A stretch of DNA of 64,000 nt from Verrucomicrobiota bacterium (GCA_017301995.1 JAFLEH010000016.1:85988-149987), one strand, 5' to 3'. Positions 29,734 to 39,083 are shown, counted from the stretch's first letter. Numbers and translations: made by a program. Notes: generated by a model from the letters alone, not told the origin.

Positions 29734-29797
29734 ATCACTGCGGAGGCGCATGGAAATCGTCTTGTCGTCCGGGGCATCCGGGTTTAGGCTTTTCGTC

Positions 29798-30217
29798 ATG
29801 AACCGGTGGAAATGGATCGCGATGCTTGGGCTGGCGGGAGTGCTTCTCCCGTCGTGCGGGTTGATCAAGGCTCCGTTCCGGGTGGCCGGCGCGGTGGTGG
29901 ATCACAGCTACCGGGCCGGCAAAGGGCTGGCCAAAAAAACCGCCAAAGCCCTCGAAGGCGATCCCGATAAAAAGAAGGAAAAGAAAGACACGAAGAAGGA
30001 TTCCGACAAAAAACAGGATCCCACTCACCCCTCCAGAGGCGCGGAACTGCCTCCCGGCATGCCCGCCGGACAACCCGGCGAACTCCCTCCCGGCGCTCCC
30101 GCGGAATTGCCCGGCGAACTCCCGCCCGGCATGCCTCCGGAACTCCCGGCCGAGCTGCCCCCGCCCAACCCCAACGACACGCTCCCCCCGCTGCCCGAAG
30201 ATCCGCCGCCACTGTGA
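29798..30217 (+). CDS. Lipoprotein with Lys-rich and Pro-rich repeats, 139 aa
   Basis: The protein begins with a signal peptide and lipobox (LAGVLLPSCG), so it should be lipid-anchored. It then has a short helical region, a run rich in Lys, Asp and Glu (about residues 50-75), and a Pro-rich C-terminus with imperfect repeats of ELPPGMP. Such tails often span a periplasm or bind peptidoglycan. I do not recognise a family. An upstream in-frame ATG at 29750 would bury the signal peptide and is rejected. Confidence 0.7.
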   Translation: MNRWKWIAMLGLAGVLLPSCGLIKAPFRVAGAVVDHSYRAGKGLAKKTAKALEGDPDKKKEKKDTKKDSDKKQDPTHPSRGAELPPGMPAGQPGELPPGAPAELPGELPPGMPPELPAELPPPNPNDTLPPLPEDPPPL

Positions 30218-30248
30218 TCCGCGCCCTACGCGACAGAGGAAACACGAA

Positions 30249-30419
30249 ACCACGGATAGGATAATGAGGGGCGCGGAACGCCATCCGTGCTTATCCGTGC
30301 AATCCGTGGTAAAAAAGACCATCCCTAAGATTTTGAAAACCACGGATAACACGGATGTACACGGATAGGACGAGGGTAAGCGTGGAGCGCCATCCGTGCC
30401 CGTCCGTGCAATCCGTGGT
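30249..30419. repeat. Two copies of an ACCACGGAT...ATCCGTGGT palindrome
   Basis: Nine-base inverted arms bound each copy: 30249-30257 with 30302-30310, and 30339-30347 with 30411-30419. Between the arms the two copies share further sequence (GCCATCCGTGC). They occupy the convergent gap between the lipoprotein gene and the next gene. They may serve as transcription-ending or extragenic repeats; no gene is seen here. Confidence 0.75.
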
Positions 30420-30462
30420 CAAAAAGCCGCAAACCACGGAATATTGTCGGAAATTCGGGATC

Positions 30463-31362
30463 TCACTTCTTCTCCCCGCCCGCCGGTTGCGGGTGCTTGG
30501 CCGCCAGCGGTTTGAAACGCACGCGCATTTCATCGGCGGTTCCTATGGTTAGATAAACCGGATACTCGAACACCAGCCCCGGCGTGATCGCCATGGTGCG
30601 GATCGGCGCGAAATACGAGCAGCCCCCGCCCTTCGGCCCGGCGGGGCCGGGATGGCGGTAGGTGGTGATCCGTCCGGTGCCGGGAAACAGCACGCCCACG
30701 CCGCGGCCGTCGGAACCCACCCAGCCGGCCCAGTTTTCATCGGTGGCGCGGGATTCGTTCGGCCAGCCGGGCCGGTCCTTGGAAAGCGGCTTGTCCTGCC
30801 ACGGGGCGTCGCCCTTGTAATACACCAGATCGGTTAGATCGTAGTCGGCGAACACCGCCGGCAGCTCCTGATGGACCGCCGGATGGGTCTCCTTGCCACG
30901 GTAGCTGAAGCGGAAACGGAGGCACGCCACCTGTTCGCGCAGGGCGATCCACTGTTCCATCCGGCAATCCTCCACGTCCTCGCCGCCCGCCCAGTTCACC
31001 GGGATGCTCCTCACGTAGAGCGTCCCGGCGGTTTCCTTCACCTCCAGCAATTTCGCCGCGCGGCCTTTGTAGTCGCCGCCCTGCACCGGATTCCAGCGCC
31101 AGGGTTTCTTGGCCCACACCGATCCGTCGGGCTTGCCGTAATACGATTGTTGGATGAATCGTCCGCGATCGGCGTGGTTGAGGAGGTTCTTGCCATCGGG
31201 AAGCTCGGAAAACCAGAACACCGCGCCACCCGATCCGAGGTCCACGCCGATCTTCACCTTGCCGTTTTCCAGAAACCGCGTCTTCTCCGCCACCTCCGCG
31301 TCCGGCGCGGCGTTGGCAAGGGGCAGAACGATCCATGCGAGGGTGAAAAGCGTGCGCTTCAT
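30463..31362 (-). CDS. Secreted protein of unknown function, 299 aa
   Basis: A signal peptide (FTLAWIVLPLANA) is followed by a beta-rich domain with many Trp, Gly and Asp residues (GSGGAVFWFSELPDG, FADYDLTDLVYYKG, GWVGSDGRGVGVLF). The pattern resembles sheet domains attached to carbohydrate-active enzymes in this phylum, but I recognise no named family and no catalytic motif. It stands alone between repeats and the M23 peptidase gene. Confidence 0.7.
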   Translation of the reverse strand: MKRTLFTLAWIVLPLANAAPDAEVAEKTRFLENGKVKIGVDLGSGGAVFWFSELPDGKNLLNHADRGRFIQQSYYGKPDGSVWAKKPWRWNPVQGGDYKGRAAKLLEVKETAGTLYVRSIPVNWAGGEDVEDCRMEQWIALREQVACLRFRFSYRGKETHPAVHQELPAVFADYDLTDLVYYKGDAPWQDKPLSKDRPGWPNESRATDENWAGWVGSDGRGVGVLFPGTGRITTYRHPGPAGPKGGGCSYFAPIRTMAITPGLVFEYPVYLTIGTADEMRVRFKPLAAKHPQPAGGEKK

Positions 31363-31503
31363 GAAACGCCGATACCGACTGTGGCGTGGCGTCCTTTCAA
31401 CCTAACATACCAGGTCCCGATCACCGGCCCGGGTTCTTGATGCACGCCCGGCGCTACGTTTCCGCCGCTTGCGTGTTAGAAAATCGTCTGCTCTAGTGGA
31501 CGG

Positions 31504-33057
31504 GTGAGACGGAAACCCGACGCCCCGAAACGACCGCCGCCGCGCCTCCTATCCGGCGGGCGGTGGCTTGTGTGCGCGCTCGCGCTCACGGGGGGGCTTC
31601 AGGCGATTCCTCCCAATCCGGTCGCCCGAGGGCCGCTGCGCAAGCAGGCCGCCGACCTGCCCGGCGAATCCCATGTGCCCGGATTTCCCAACACCCCGGC
31701 GCGGATCACCTGGGAATACCAGAACGCGTTCATCCAGGCGGAAACCGAGTCGCCGCTAGAGGCGCGGATCCTGCACGCCATGAACCACCCCGACATGCTG
31801 CCCGCGGTCGGGATGTTTCTGCCGCGTTACGCGTCGCCGGGTCTGTTGGATAGCGCGCGACGCCTCGCCCGGCAGCAGGCACCCGGAGTCCAAGCGGCGG
31901 GAATCTCCGCGCTGATCAGCCAGATCGACGAAGCGGCCGCCACCCGCACGCATGTCCGCGGGCTGTTGCGGTCCGGCCATCCGGTGGTGCGCGGCAGGGC
32001 GGCGGAGTATTTCTGCAGACTGGGTGTTCCCCAGGACTATCCGTTTCTAACCGACGCGATGACGCGCGAACGCGATGTCCACGCCCTGGCCGCCATGACC
32101 GAGGCCGCGGCCGCGATCAAGCACCGCGCCGCCCGCTTCGGCGATGGCCCGGCCGGCACGCCCGAGCCTTCCGGAAACCCGGAATCCGTCTATCGGGTTC
32201 TTGCGGATTGCGTCGCCGCCCATCCCACCGCCGCCACGCGGCGGTTGGCGATCGAACGGCTGCGACACGCGGAACCGTTCGAGCCGTTCAACCGCTACAA
32301 CGATCACCTATCCGATCCGGAGCGCGGAGACGCGCTCACCCGGCTCCGCAGATTGCTGGCGGGCTATCCGGATGATCCGGAGGAAACCGCGGGACCTAAC
32401 GATCTTCCGGTGGCCCGCACGCTGGTTCCTCCGGTGCGCGACTACTTCGACCCGAAACGCAAGAGCTTCGGCATCCTGATCGATCCGGCGGGCGGAGGAC
32501 CATTCGCGGGAAGGCACCATGTCGGGGATGACGTCGCGTGGCATCAGGATTACGAAACCGTGGTGGCGATCGGAGACGGAGTGGTCCGCCGCGTCGGCAT
32601 GGGCGAGAGATCGTGGGGCGGATGGGTCGTGATCGAGCACAAGGACCCCAAAGGCGGGCGTTTCTGCTCGCTTTACGGGCACCTCGGCGCGCTGGTCCGC
32701 GTGAAGGTGGGCGATGTGGTTGGAAAAGGGCAGAAGATCGGTTCGGTGGGCATGTCCTACTCACAGGAGAACGGCGGGTTCCTCGCGCACCTGCATTTCG
32801 GAATCCACAACTCCGCCTATCTGGTACCCGACCGCGTCGGCGAGGAGTTCCGGTTGCCGTCGAGGGAGTCGGAAACGGTGAAAGCCGTGGTAACGGCGGT
32901 GAACGAATTCACGGTCGAATACCGCCTGCCGGACGGCAGGGTCCGCTCGGCGGGCCGACGCCCTAGCTGGACCACCGGCTATCTGAGCCAGGAAAGTTTC
33001 AACGGTCCGCACCGCTGGGTGAATCCCCAGGATTTCATCCGCCAATATGGAAGATGA
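31504..33057 (+). CDS. M23-family peptidase (LytM type), exported
   Basis: A 517-residue protein, starting at a GTG, with an N-terminal hydrophobic segment (WLVCALALTGGL). Residues about 60-290 are helical and contain HEAT-like pairs. The C-terminal third is an M23 peptidase: HHVGDDVAW supplies the His and Asp zinc ligands, and HLHFG supplies the catalytic HxH. It should cut peptidoglycan crosslinks or act as an activator of other hydrolases. The long helical N-terminal part is atypical for M23 enzymes. The gene converges with the phosphoesterase gene. Confidence 0.85.
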   Translation: MRRKPDAPKRPPPRLLSGGRWLVCALALTGGLQAIPPNPVARGPLRKQAADLPGESHVPGFPNTPARITWEYQNAFIQAETESPLEARILHAMNHPDMLPAVGMFLPRYASPGLLDSARRLARQQAPGVQAAGISALISQIDEAAATRTHVRGLLRSGHPVVRGRAAEYFCRLGVPQDYPFLTDAMTRERDVHALAAMTEAAAAIKHRAARFGDGPAGTPEPSGNPESVYRVLADCVAAHPTAATRRLAIERLRHAEPFEPFNRYNDHLSDPERGDALTRLRRLLAGYPDDPEETAGPNDLPVARTLVPPVRDYFDPKRKSFGILIDPAGGGPFAGRHHVGDDVAWHQDYETVVAIGDGVVRRVGMGERSWGGWVVIEHKDPKGGRFCSLYGHLGALVRVKVGDVVGKGQKIGSVGMSYSQENGGFLAHLHFGIHNSAYLVPDRVGEEFRLPSRESETVKAVVTAVNEFTVEYRLPDGRVRSAGRRPSWTTGYLSQESFNGPHRWVNPQDFIRQYGR

Positions 33058-33072
33058 GGCCAATGATGCCTG

Positions 33073-33094
33073 GGCGCGGCTGCGGAACCGCGCC
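33073..33094. terminator. GC-rich hairpin between convergent genes
   Basis: A perfect 7-bp GC stem (33073-33079 with 33088-33094) lies in the short convergent gap. There is no T tract on either strand, so action as an intrinsic terminator is uncertain. Confidence 0.35.
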
Positions 33095-34329
33095 TACGGG
33101 GTGGTGAATTCGTGGAGCGGCTTGCCTGAAGCGTCGAGCATCCGTGCGGTGAGTTTGTCACGGGTCGCATCGACCAGAATCACGGTTCCCTCTTTCATCG
33201 ACGGCCCGCCGCCTATCAACACGGGGCAGTCCGGCTTGTCAGTGGCGCCGCTTTTCCCAGCGATGGAAAACTCCTTGCCCGCGGGGAGTACTTTCCACGC
33301 GTGATCGTGACCGGCGAGCATCAGCGAGATTCCCGCCTCACGCAGGGGAGGAAGCCATGCGTCGCGCGAACCGATAGAGAACCATCCCGCGGGATTGTGC
33401 AACGGGATGTGGCTGACAAAGATACGCCACGGCCGTGTTCCCCATGGTTTCGCGGCAAGGCGATCACGAAGCCATCCGGCATCGCGCCGGCGGTATGCCT
33501 GCCAGAATTTCGGCGCCTTGTAGCTGTCTTCCGGGGTTTCCGGGCCATCGTCCTCGCCGGTGTCCATGAACACGAGATACGCCGGGCCGGCGGTTAGATC
33601 GAAGCGCCAGAGCTGCTCCGCGGGCGGTTGGTCGGGTGTCAGATCCGGCGATTGGAAGAGGTGGTTCAGCCGGTCCTTGAAACCACCGCGCGTTTCATGG
33701 TTGCCGCGGACGAAAAGGATCGGCCGGCAACCTCCACCTAACAAACGGATGTAAAAGTCCCAAAGCTCGAACACTTTCCGCGCGCCGTCGGCGGCGGACG
33801 GGTCGTTGAACATGTCACCATTGAACACCACAAAATCGCAATCCTCCGGTTTGAAATGCCGACACAGCGCGGTGATGGTGGCGCGTTGGTCATGGATGTC
33901 GTTGAACACGGCGAAGCGGACGCCGGGCGCGGCGGGATCAAGGGTCTTGAAGCGGTTCGCGGGCGTCCTAACAATCCCGCCGTCCGTTTGATAGAAAACC
34001 TCGTAGGACACCACCGAGCCGGGTTTCAGCCCCGCGATGCGCGCGCTCCAGCGGGTCCATGGTGTGCCAGGAATGGGAACGCCGGTTGCGTCCGTCTCGG
34101 AAGGCCCGCCGCCGGCGACCGCCCAACAAACCCGCACGCCCGAAGCTCCGCGCGCCAGAAAGCAGACGGTCATGCCATCGGCGGCGGGATTCTGCAGATA
34201 GGGTGCGAGCGCATCCGGCAGCCTGGACGGCGCGTCGGCGGATGCGGGTTCGGCCATCGCGGGTCCCACGTTGGCAACGGCTCCCACCACCGCGGCACCA
34301 ACCTGTTTCAATATCGTTCTGCGCTTCAT
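33094..34329 (-). CDS. Exported metallophosphoesterase
   Basis: A 411-residue protein with a Tat-like signal (KRRTILKQVGAAVVGAV). A fibronectin-like N-terminal region (about 50-140) precedes the calcineurin-type phosphoesterase domain. Its metal-binding motifs are in order: NDIHD, FNGDMF, RGNHE, FVSHIPLH and LAGHDH. The arrangement resembles purple-acid-phosphatase-like enzymes of the phylum. It probably releases phosphate from an extracytoplasmic ester. The ATG at 34329 is chosen for the signal; the frame extends further, across the promoter of the divergent WYL gene. Confidence 0.87.
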   Translation of the reverse strand: MKRRTILKQVGAAVVGAVANVGPAMAEPASADAPSRLPDALAPYLQNPAADGMTVCFLARGASGVRVCWAVAGGGPSETDATGVPIPGTPWTRWSARIAGLKPGSVVSYEVFYQTDGGIVRTPANRFKTLDPAAPGVRFAVFNDIHDQRATITALCRHFKPEDCDFVVFNGDMFNDPSAADGARKVFELWDFYIRLLGGGCRPILFVRGNHETRGGFKDRLNHLFQSPDLTPDQPPAEQLWRFDLTAGPAYLVFMDTGEDDGPETPEDSYKAPKFWQAYRRRDAGWLRDRLAAKPWGTRPWRIFVSHIPLHNPAGWFSIGSRDAWLPPLREAGISLMLAGHDHAWKVLPAGKEFSIAGKSGATDKPDCPVLIGGGPSMKEGTVILVDATRDKLTARMLDASGKPLHEFTTP

Positions 34330-34437
34330 CAACATAGTCACATGCGCGGTTTGCACCATCCGAGGCGGGATGAAAAGAATTTTTGCGGTGTTTCGTATCG
34401 GCGCTTTCCCCGCATATTTTCTCTGGGATTTTTCAGG

Positions 34438-34466
34438 TTGCCTTGGCTCCCCTGGTATATTATACC
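34438..34466 (+). promoter_or_regulatory. Promoter with embedded palindrome upstream of WYL regulator
   Basis: The perfect palindrome GGTATATTATACC (34454-34466) lies 29 bases before the WYL start codon. It overlaps a possible -10 (TTATAC, 34460-34465) that is 16 bases from a -35-like TTGCCT (34438-34443). Position and symmetry suggest the regulator's own operator, which is inference. Confidence 0.45.
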
Positions 34467-34495
34467 CCCGTTTGTTCACCCCCCCCTCCCCAATC

Positions 34496-35323
34496 ATGTC
34501 CAAGAAATCGCACGAACAATACTGGGCGGCCCGTCAACGGCTCCGCTTCATCGAAACCTGCGCGTGGTGGAAGGGAATCGTCAATCGCAACGATCTTGTG
34601 GAGATCTTCGGCATTTCCATGGCACAGGCATCGTCGGACATGCAAACCTATCTGGACCAGAACCCCACCGCTCTAACATACAACCTGCGGCAAAAGCGCT
34701 ACGAGGCCACCGACTCGATGAAGTGGATCATTTCCCAGCCGAATCTGGCCGAGGCGGCCGCGCTCTTTCTGAGCAAAGACGCTCACGGGGCATGGAGCGG
34801 GGCCCACGAGCATGCGGTGTACGGCGATGCCGTTTCGATCATCCGCATGCCCGTCCGCGAGGCCAAGGAAGCCGTGGACCGCCGGGCGTTTCTCGCCATC
34901 ATGAACGGCTACCGCATCCGCATGCGCTATGTGAACGAGGATACCTGCAAGGACGAGTGGCGGCGCATCCGGCCCCATGCGCTGGGCCACAACGGGTCGC
35001 GCTGGCACCTCCGCGCCTGGTGCGAGCGTAACGACGACTACCGCGATTTTCCTCTCACCCGCATCGCGGAAATCGAGTGGACCCGCGATCACATGGATCT
35101 GCCACGGCCCGACGAGGAGTGGAACTCCATCGTAACTTTGAAAATCAGGCCGCACCGCAACCTCAGCCCCCTGCAAAAGCAAGCCGTCGAACTCGAATAC
35201 GGGATGACGGGCGGCGTTCTGAAAATCAAGGTTCGCAAGGCGATGGAGGATTACCTGCGGGACCGCCTCGGTCTGGCCCTCGAGGGATCCGAAAAGCTGG
35301 CCCAGCTTTTCGAGTGCGAGTGA
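34496..35323 (+). CDS. WYL-domain transcriptional regulator, CapW/BrxR-like
   Basis: A 275-residue protein. A winged helix comes first (RFIETCAWWKGIVNRNDLVE then FGISMAQASSDMQTYL). A WYL domain follows at about residues 140-205 (YRIRMRYVNEDT, SRWHLRAWCERND, FPLTRIAEIEWT), and a C-terminal WCX-like dimerisation region ends it. Length and the phrase-by-phrase N-terminal pattern match CapW/BrxR, regulators that repress phage-defence operons and respond to a ligand bound by WYL. Here it is not next to a recognisable BREX or CBASS operon; prfB follows. The start is the ATG at 34496, not the longer frame. Confidence 0.78.
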   Translation: MSKKSHEQYWAARQRLRFIETCAWWKGIVNRNDLVEIFGISMAQASSDMQTYLDQNPTALTYNLRQKRYEATDSMKWIISQPNLAEAAALFLSKDAHGAWSGAHEHAVYGDAVSIIRMPVREAKEAVDRRAFLAIMNGYRIRMRYVNEDTCKDEWRRIRPHALGHNGSRWHLRAWCERNDDYRDFPLTRIAEIEWTRDHMDLPRPDEEWNSIVTLKIRPHRNLSPLQKQAVELEYGMTGGVLKIKVRKAMEDYLRDRLGLALEGSEKLAQLFECE

Positions 35324-35452
35324 CCGCGCCACTCGCATGGATATCCGGGGCTTCGCGCCACCACGCCATGCCGTCAACGGCCGCGATTTCACATCGCGGA
35401 TTTCAGCTTTTGCCTTTACACCCCGCCCTCCATCCACCAAAACCCCCGCCCC

Positions 35453-36593
35453 ATGTCCTCACTTCCCACCGCCGACCTCCTGGCGCTCGATACCCCCGGC
35501 CTGAAAAGCCGGCTCTCGAAGCTCAGGAGGTATCTTTGACGTCCCAGCCCTCGAAAACGAAATCGCCACCCTCGAGGAGGCGATGGGATCGCCCGATTTC
35601 TGGAACGATCCGGACCACGCCAAGTCCGTCAGTTCCAAAGCCGCCGGCCTCAAAAAGAAACTCGAATCGTTTCTCAAACTGGAAAGCCGCATGGCCGACA
35701 TCGAGGAGGGCCTGTCCCTCGCCAAGGAGTTCGACGACGGCGACCTCGCCCGCGAGACGATCGACAATTGCAAGTCCCTCGAAACCGACCTCCGCGCCTA
35801 CGAGCTTCTAACCCTGCTCAACCAGCCGAGCGATTCGTCCAACTGCTTCATCGTCATCCAGGCCGGCGCCGGCGGCACCGAGGCTTGCGATTGGGCGCAA
35901 ATGCTCCACCGCATGTATTGCCGATGGGCGGAAAAACACGGATTCTCCGTGGAAACGCTCGACTGGGAAGACGGCGACCAGGCCGGCCTGCGCTCCTGCA
36001 CGCTCAAAATTTCCGGCGAATACGCCTACGGCTTCCTCAAATGCGAGCGCGGGGTCCATCGTCTTGTTAGAATCTCGCCGTTCGACGCCGCGGCCAAGCG
36101 CCACACGTCCTTCGCGGCCATCGACTGCACCCCGGAGATCTCCAAGGAAATCAAGATCGAGATCAACCCGGCCGACATCGAAATCACCACCACCCGCTCC
36201 GGCGGCAAGGGCGGCCAGAACGTCAACAAGGTGGAAACCGCGGTGCTGCTGCGCCACCTTCCCACCGGCATCCTGATCCGCTCCACCAACGCACGCTCCC
36301 AAGGCGCCAACCGCGAACTCGCCTTCGAAATCCTCAAGGCGAAACTCTACACCATCGAGGAAGACAAACAACGCGCCGAATCCGAACGCTCCTACTCGGA
36401 AAAAGGCGATGTCGCATGGGGAAACCAGATCCGCTCCTACGTTTTCCAACCCTATCAGAAAGTGATCGACCTCCGCACCGGCGAGGAATCCGGCAGCATC
36501 CAGGACGTCATGGACGGCGACCTCGACGCCTTCATCGAAGCCAAACTCCGCGGCAAAGTCCGCGTCAAGGGCGCGAAGGATGAGGACGAGTGA
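35453..36593 (+). CDS. prfB: Peptide chain release factor 2 (programmed +1 frameshift)
   Basis: RF2 releases the nascent chain at UGA and UAA codons. The gene starts at 35453, reaches an in-frame TGA at codon 29 (35537-35539), and continues in the +1 frame from GAC at 35538, giving a 379-residue product. The anticodon-like SPF tripeptide is at about 208-210 and the catalytic GGQ at about 253-255 (RSGGKGGQNVNK). Sequence and length match the family. Autoregulation is expected: low RF2 lets the ribosome pause at TGA and shift. A reading that begins at 35583 misses the N-terminus. Confidence 0.96.
35525..35540 (+). promoter_or_regulatory. RF2 frameshift signal
   Basis: AGGAGG (35525-35530) is followed by TAT, then CTT-TGA-C (35534-35540). 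This is the classical layout of an internal Shine-Dalgarno three bases before a slippery CTT and a TGA stop. Confidence 0.95.
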
Positions 36594-37194
36594 CGGTGAT
36601 TATGGAACTGTTGCGAAAGCCCGCTCCCTAACCCCAAGGATGGGTGGCGCCATGCGCGCAATCCGTTGGCTGTCCACACATATTTTCAGTTAGATTCCGT
36701 TTCTTGGAATTCAGCCGGAAATCCGAAGCTTGGCGTAGTTTGGACACTCGACTTACCACTGAGAGACTGAGAACCACTGAGAAAACTGATTTTTTGGAGA
36801 TAAATGGGGAAGCGCCGATTGATGACTGGGATCGATTTCACCCCGTATCAAAAATCATTTCAGTGGTATCAGTGGTTCGCAGTTTTTCAGTGGAAAAAAT
36901 GGATGCGCGATTCATTCCGATTTCGGATTTCGGGTTCTGACATCCTGATCCGGCCGGAAAACGATTTGGCTCAATTCGCGGCGACAGCCACGTCGATGAA
37001 TGGTGCTTTCTTTCTGGTCTCTGGTCTCTGGTCTCTGGTCTCTGGTCTCTGGTCTCTGGTCTCTGGTCTCTGGTCTCTGGTCTCTGGTGTCTGGTCTCTG
37101 GTCTCTGGCTTCTTGGCCCGATGGCGCCAAACCATTTTCCGATCGGCAAACGCAGTGGAGCGGAAAACAAGGCCCCGGATCAGGATCTCTGGAA
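36594..37194. other. Gene-poor intergenic stretch holding a heptamer array
   Basis: I see no gene in this 601-bp gap. The first 400 bases have lower GC content than their surroundings and contain no recognisable signal. The last part holds the heptamer array listed separately. Confidence 0.6.
37014..37111. repeat. Heptamer array (CTGGTCT), about 14 units
   Basis: Consecutive CTGGTCT units run from 37014, with one changed to CTGGTGT (37084-37090) and the last degenerate. It is the longest of the seven-base arrays in the window and lies downstream of both flanking genes' stop codons. Confidence 0.95.
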
Positions 37195-37494
37195 TTAGGG
37201 CTCGTCGCGATCCGGAGCGTCTGCCAACGCGGCCTCATACTTTTCGATGATCCGCGCCAGCGTGCGATTGTATCTGATCCCCGAAATCATCCCCCGGAGC
37301 ATGCGATACGCCACGATCCCGAAACCGATGGCCGTCCATAATGCGTCGTCCCTGAACAGGCCAAGCCCGAAAAGCCCGCCCGCCACAAGCGCCAGCACAA
37401 CGTCCTGCAACACGCCGGACACATCTCCCGACTCGCGATACTGGCGATAATACGCGATCAGATACTCTTCCTTGTTATCGAATTTGGGTCGCAT
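37195..37494 (-). CDS. Small membrane protein, 99 aa
   Basis: The protein has a charged N-terminus (KFDNKEEYLIAYYRQYRES), two hydrophobic segments (VVLALVAGGLFGLGLF and LWTAIGFGIVAYRML), and a charged tail. I recognise no family. It stands alone beside a long heptamer array. Confidence 0.6.
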   Translation of the reverse strand: MRPKFDNKEEYLIAYYRQYRESGDVSGVLQDVVLALVAGGLFGLGLFRDDALWTAIGFGIVAYRMLRGMISGIRYNRTLARIIEKYEAALADAPDRDEP

Positions 37495-38044
37495 AGGTTT
37501 TTGGGTTGATTACGAGAAAACAGTTAAATGACATTGGACAGCTTCAGAAGCCCCGAACCCGGGGCGGTCACTCCCGGTCCCTGTTTGACACGAATTTCAC
37601 GGATTCGCACGAAATTTGGTTTCCTTGGTTATCCTCTGAATTCGTGTCAAGTTGCTCAGGAGTGGTCGAATCGTCGCACGGAGCAGGGAACGAAGCAAGA
37701 CAATGTCCTCTCAGACGTGACGGGCCGCATTGCCGTGGAACGCCACTGCCGCAGAATGCGCTAACGCCGCCTGTTTCCGACTCCAATGTCCCAACGGGAC
37801 GCCTCACTTTTGCAAATGGAAACCTCGGATGTTCGCAGGAGCGGAACGACGGTTGCAAATCGGGTTTCCGGTTGCGGATGACGAAAAGTCCTCCGAAAAG
37901 TCTTGCCAGCACGGCGGATCGGGGATGGAATCCCGCCGCTGTCAGGGGCCGCGGAGGTCCGGCAGGCGAACCCCGCCAGGACTTGATCGTAGCAACGGTA
38001 GTTTGTCCGGGCTTGCCGCGGATTCCCTGGCAGCGCTTTTTTCG
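37495..38044. other. Intergenic stretch with an inverted repeat
   Basis: This 550-bp gap shows no convincing gene; the open frames in it lack coding character. A perfect 12-bp inverted repeat, TTGACACGAATT (37585-37596) with AATTCGTGTCAA (37639-37650), bounds a short segment that itself contains CACGAATTTCACGGATTCG. I see nothing else in it. Confidence 0.6.
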
Positions 38045-38938
38045 CTAGACCGAGCAAATGGAAAGGCCCTGGCGGAGGCTGGCGAGGGCGTCGGGACGTT
38101 TCGGGATGAATTCCTGGCCGACGAAGCCGGTGTAGCCGGTATCGACGATGGCGCGCATGATGGCCGGATAGTGGAGTTCCTGGGTTTCGTCGATCTCGTT
38201 GCGGCCGGGAACGCCGCCGGTGTGGTAGTGGAGGAACCAGCGGTGGTTGTCGCGGATGGTGCGGATCACGTCGCCCTCCATGATCTGCATGTGATAGATG
38301 TCGTAGAGCAGTCCGAAGTGCGCGCTGTCGAGGCGTTTGCAGAGTTCCACGCCCCAGGCCGAGTGGTCGCACATGTAGCCGCCGTGATCGACCTTGCTGT
38401 TGAGCAGCTCCATCACCAGCTTGAGCTTGAGCTTTTCCGCGAGCGGAAGCAGCCGCTTGAGGCCGGTGACGCAGTTTTCGAGTCCCTGTTGGTCGTCCAT
38501 GCCGTCGCGGTTGCCGGAGAAGCAGATGACCCGCTCCGCGCCGACGTCCGCGGCGGCTTTGAGGTACGGCTCATAGGCGGCGACGAGGGCGTCGTGGTGC
38601 TCCACCCGGTTGAACGCGTGGGTGATGCCGCCCACTTTCACGCCGGTGGCAGTGGTGCCGGTGGGGCTGGAAACCATCGCGCAGGTCAGGCCGTATTTGC
38701 GGAGGGTCGGAAAATCGGATGGCGCGAGGAGTTCCACCGACTTGAGGCCCATTTCCTTTCCTGCGGCGCAGAATTCCTCCAACGGGATGCGCCCGTAGCA
38801 CCACTTGCATACCGAGTGGTTGATGCGGGTCCCGGGCGCCGCGGCGTCGGCGGCGGATAGACGGGTGGCCAGCGAGCTGGCGGCGGCGGTGACGGCGGCG
38901 GCTTGTCCTGTGGTCATGAGAAACGAACGGCGGTTCAT
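38045..38938 (-). CDS. Exported TIM-barrel sugar isomerase, second copy
   Basis: A 297-residue protein with a Tat-like signal (NRRSFLMTTGQAAAVTAAA). The barrel is of the xylose isomerase-like / hydroxypyruvate isomerase type (GLKSVELLAPSDFPTLRKYG, RVICFSGNRDG, LVMELLNSKVDHGGYM, LLYDIYHMQIMEGD, YVGQEFIPK-like end). It is a distant paralogue of the protein at 18550-19440. The longest frame runs further upstream into repeats; the ATG at 38938 opens the signal. No oxidoreductase partner lies next to this copy. Confidence 0.83.
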   Translation of the reverse strand: MNRRSFLMTTGQAAAVTAAASSLATRLSAADAAAPGTRINHSVCKWCYGRIPLEEFCAAGKEMGLKSVELLAPSDFPTLRKYGLTCAMVSSPTGTTATGVKVGGITHAFNRVEHHDALVAAYEPYLKAAADVGAERVICFSGNRDGMDDQQGLENCVTGLKRLLPLAEKLKLKLVMELLNSKVDHGGYMCDHSAWGVELCKRLDSAHFGLLYDIYHMQIMEGDVIRTIRDNHRWFLHYHTGGVPGRNEIDETQELHYPAIMRAIVDTGYTGFVGQEFIPKRPDALASLRQGLSICSV

Positions 38939-38987
38939 GGGATGGGCGTTACGGCGGGTAGGGGTGAAGTCTTTCGGGTCCGGCGGC

Positions 38988-39062
38988 TTAAAGCCCGACC
39001 ATGCGGCGAAACTCCACCACGCGGGTGTCGGAATCCCACAGTGTCCAACCGGCCCGCCAGTC
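38988..39062 (-). pseudogene. 3' remnant of a metallophosphoesterase gene
   Basis: Twenty-four codons and a stop read DWRAGWTLWDSD followed by TRVVEFRRMVGL. The same words end the intact gene at 52972-53775, except that here the segment between its two EFRR motifs is missing. No start or upstream part is present. It lies against the tandem duplication at 39084. Confidence 0.75.
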
Positions 39063-39083
39063 GCGGAATCCTCGCTTCTTCGA

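Noticed and set aside
35537..35539. In-frame stop in prfB taken as a sequencing error or pseudogene
   Set aside because: The AGGAGG, CTT and TGA-C layout is the known programmed frameshift of RF2.
37014..37111. Repeat array as a CRISPR
   Set aside because: Units are seven bases with no spacers and no cas genes nearby.
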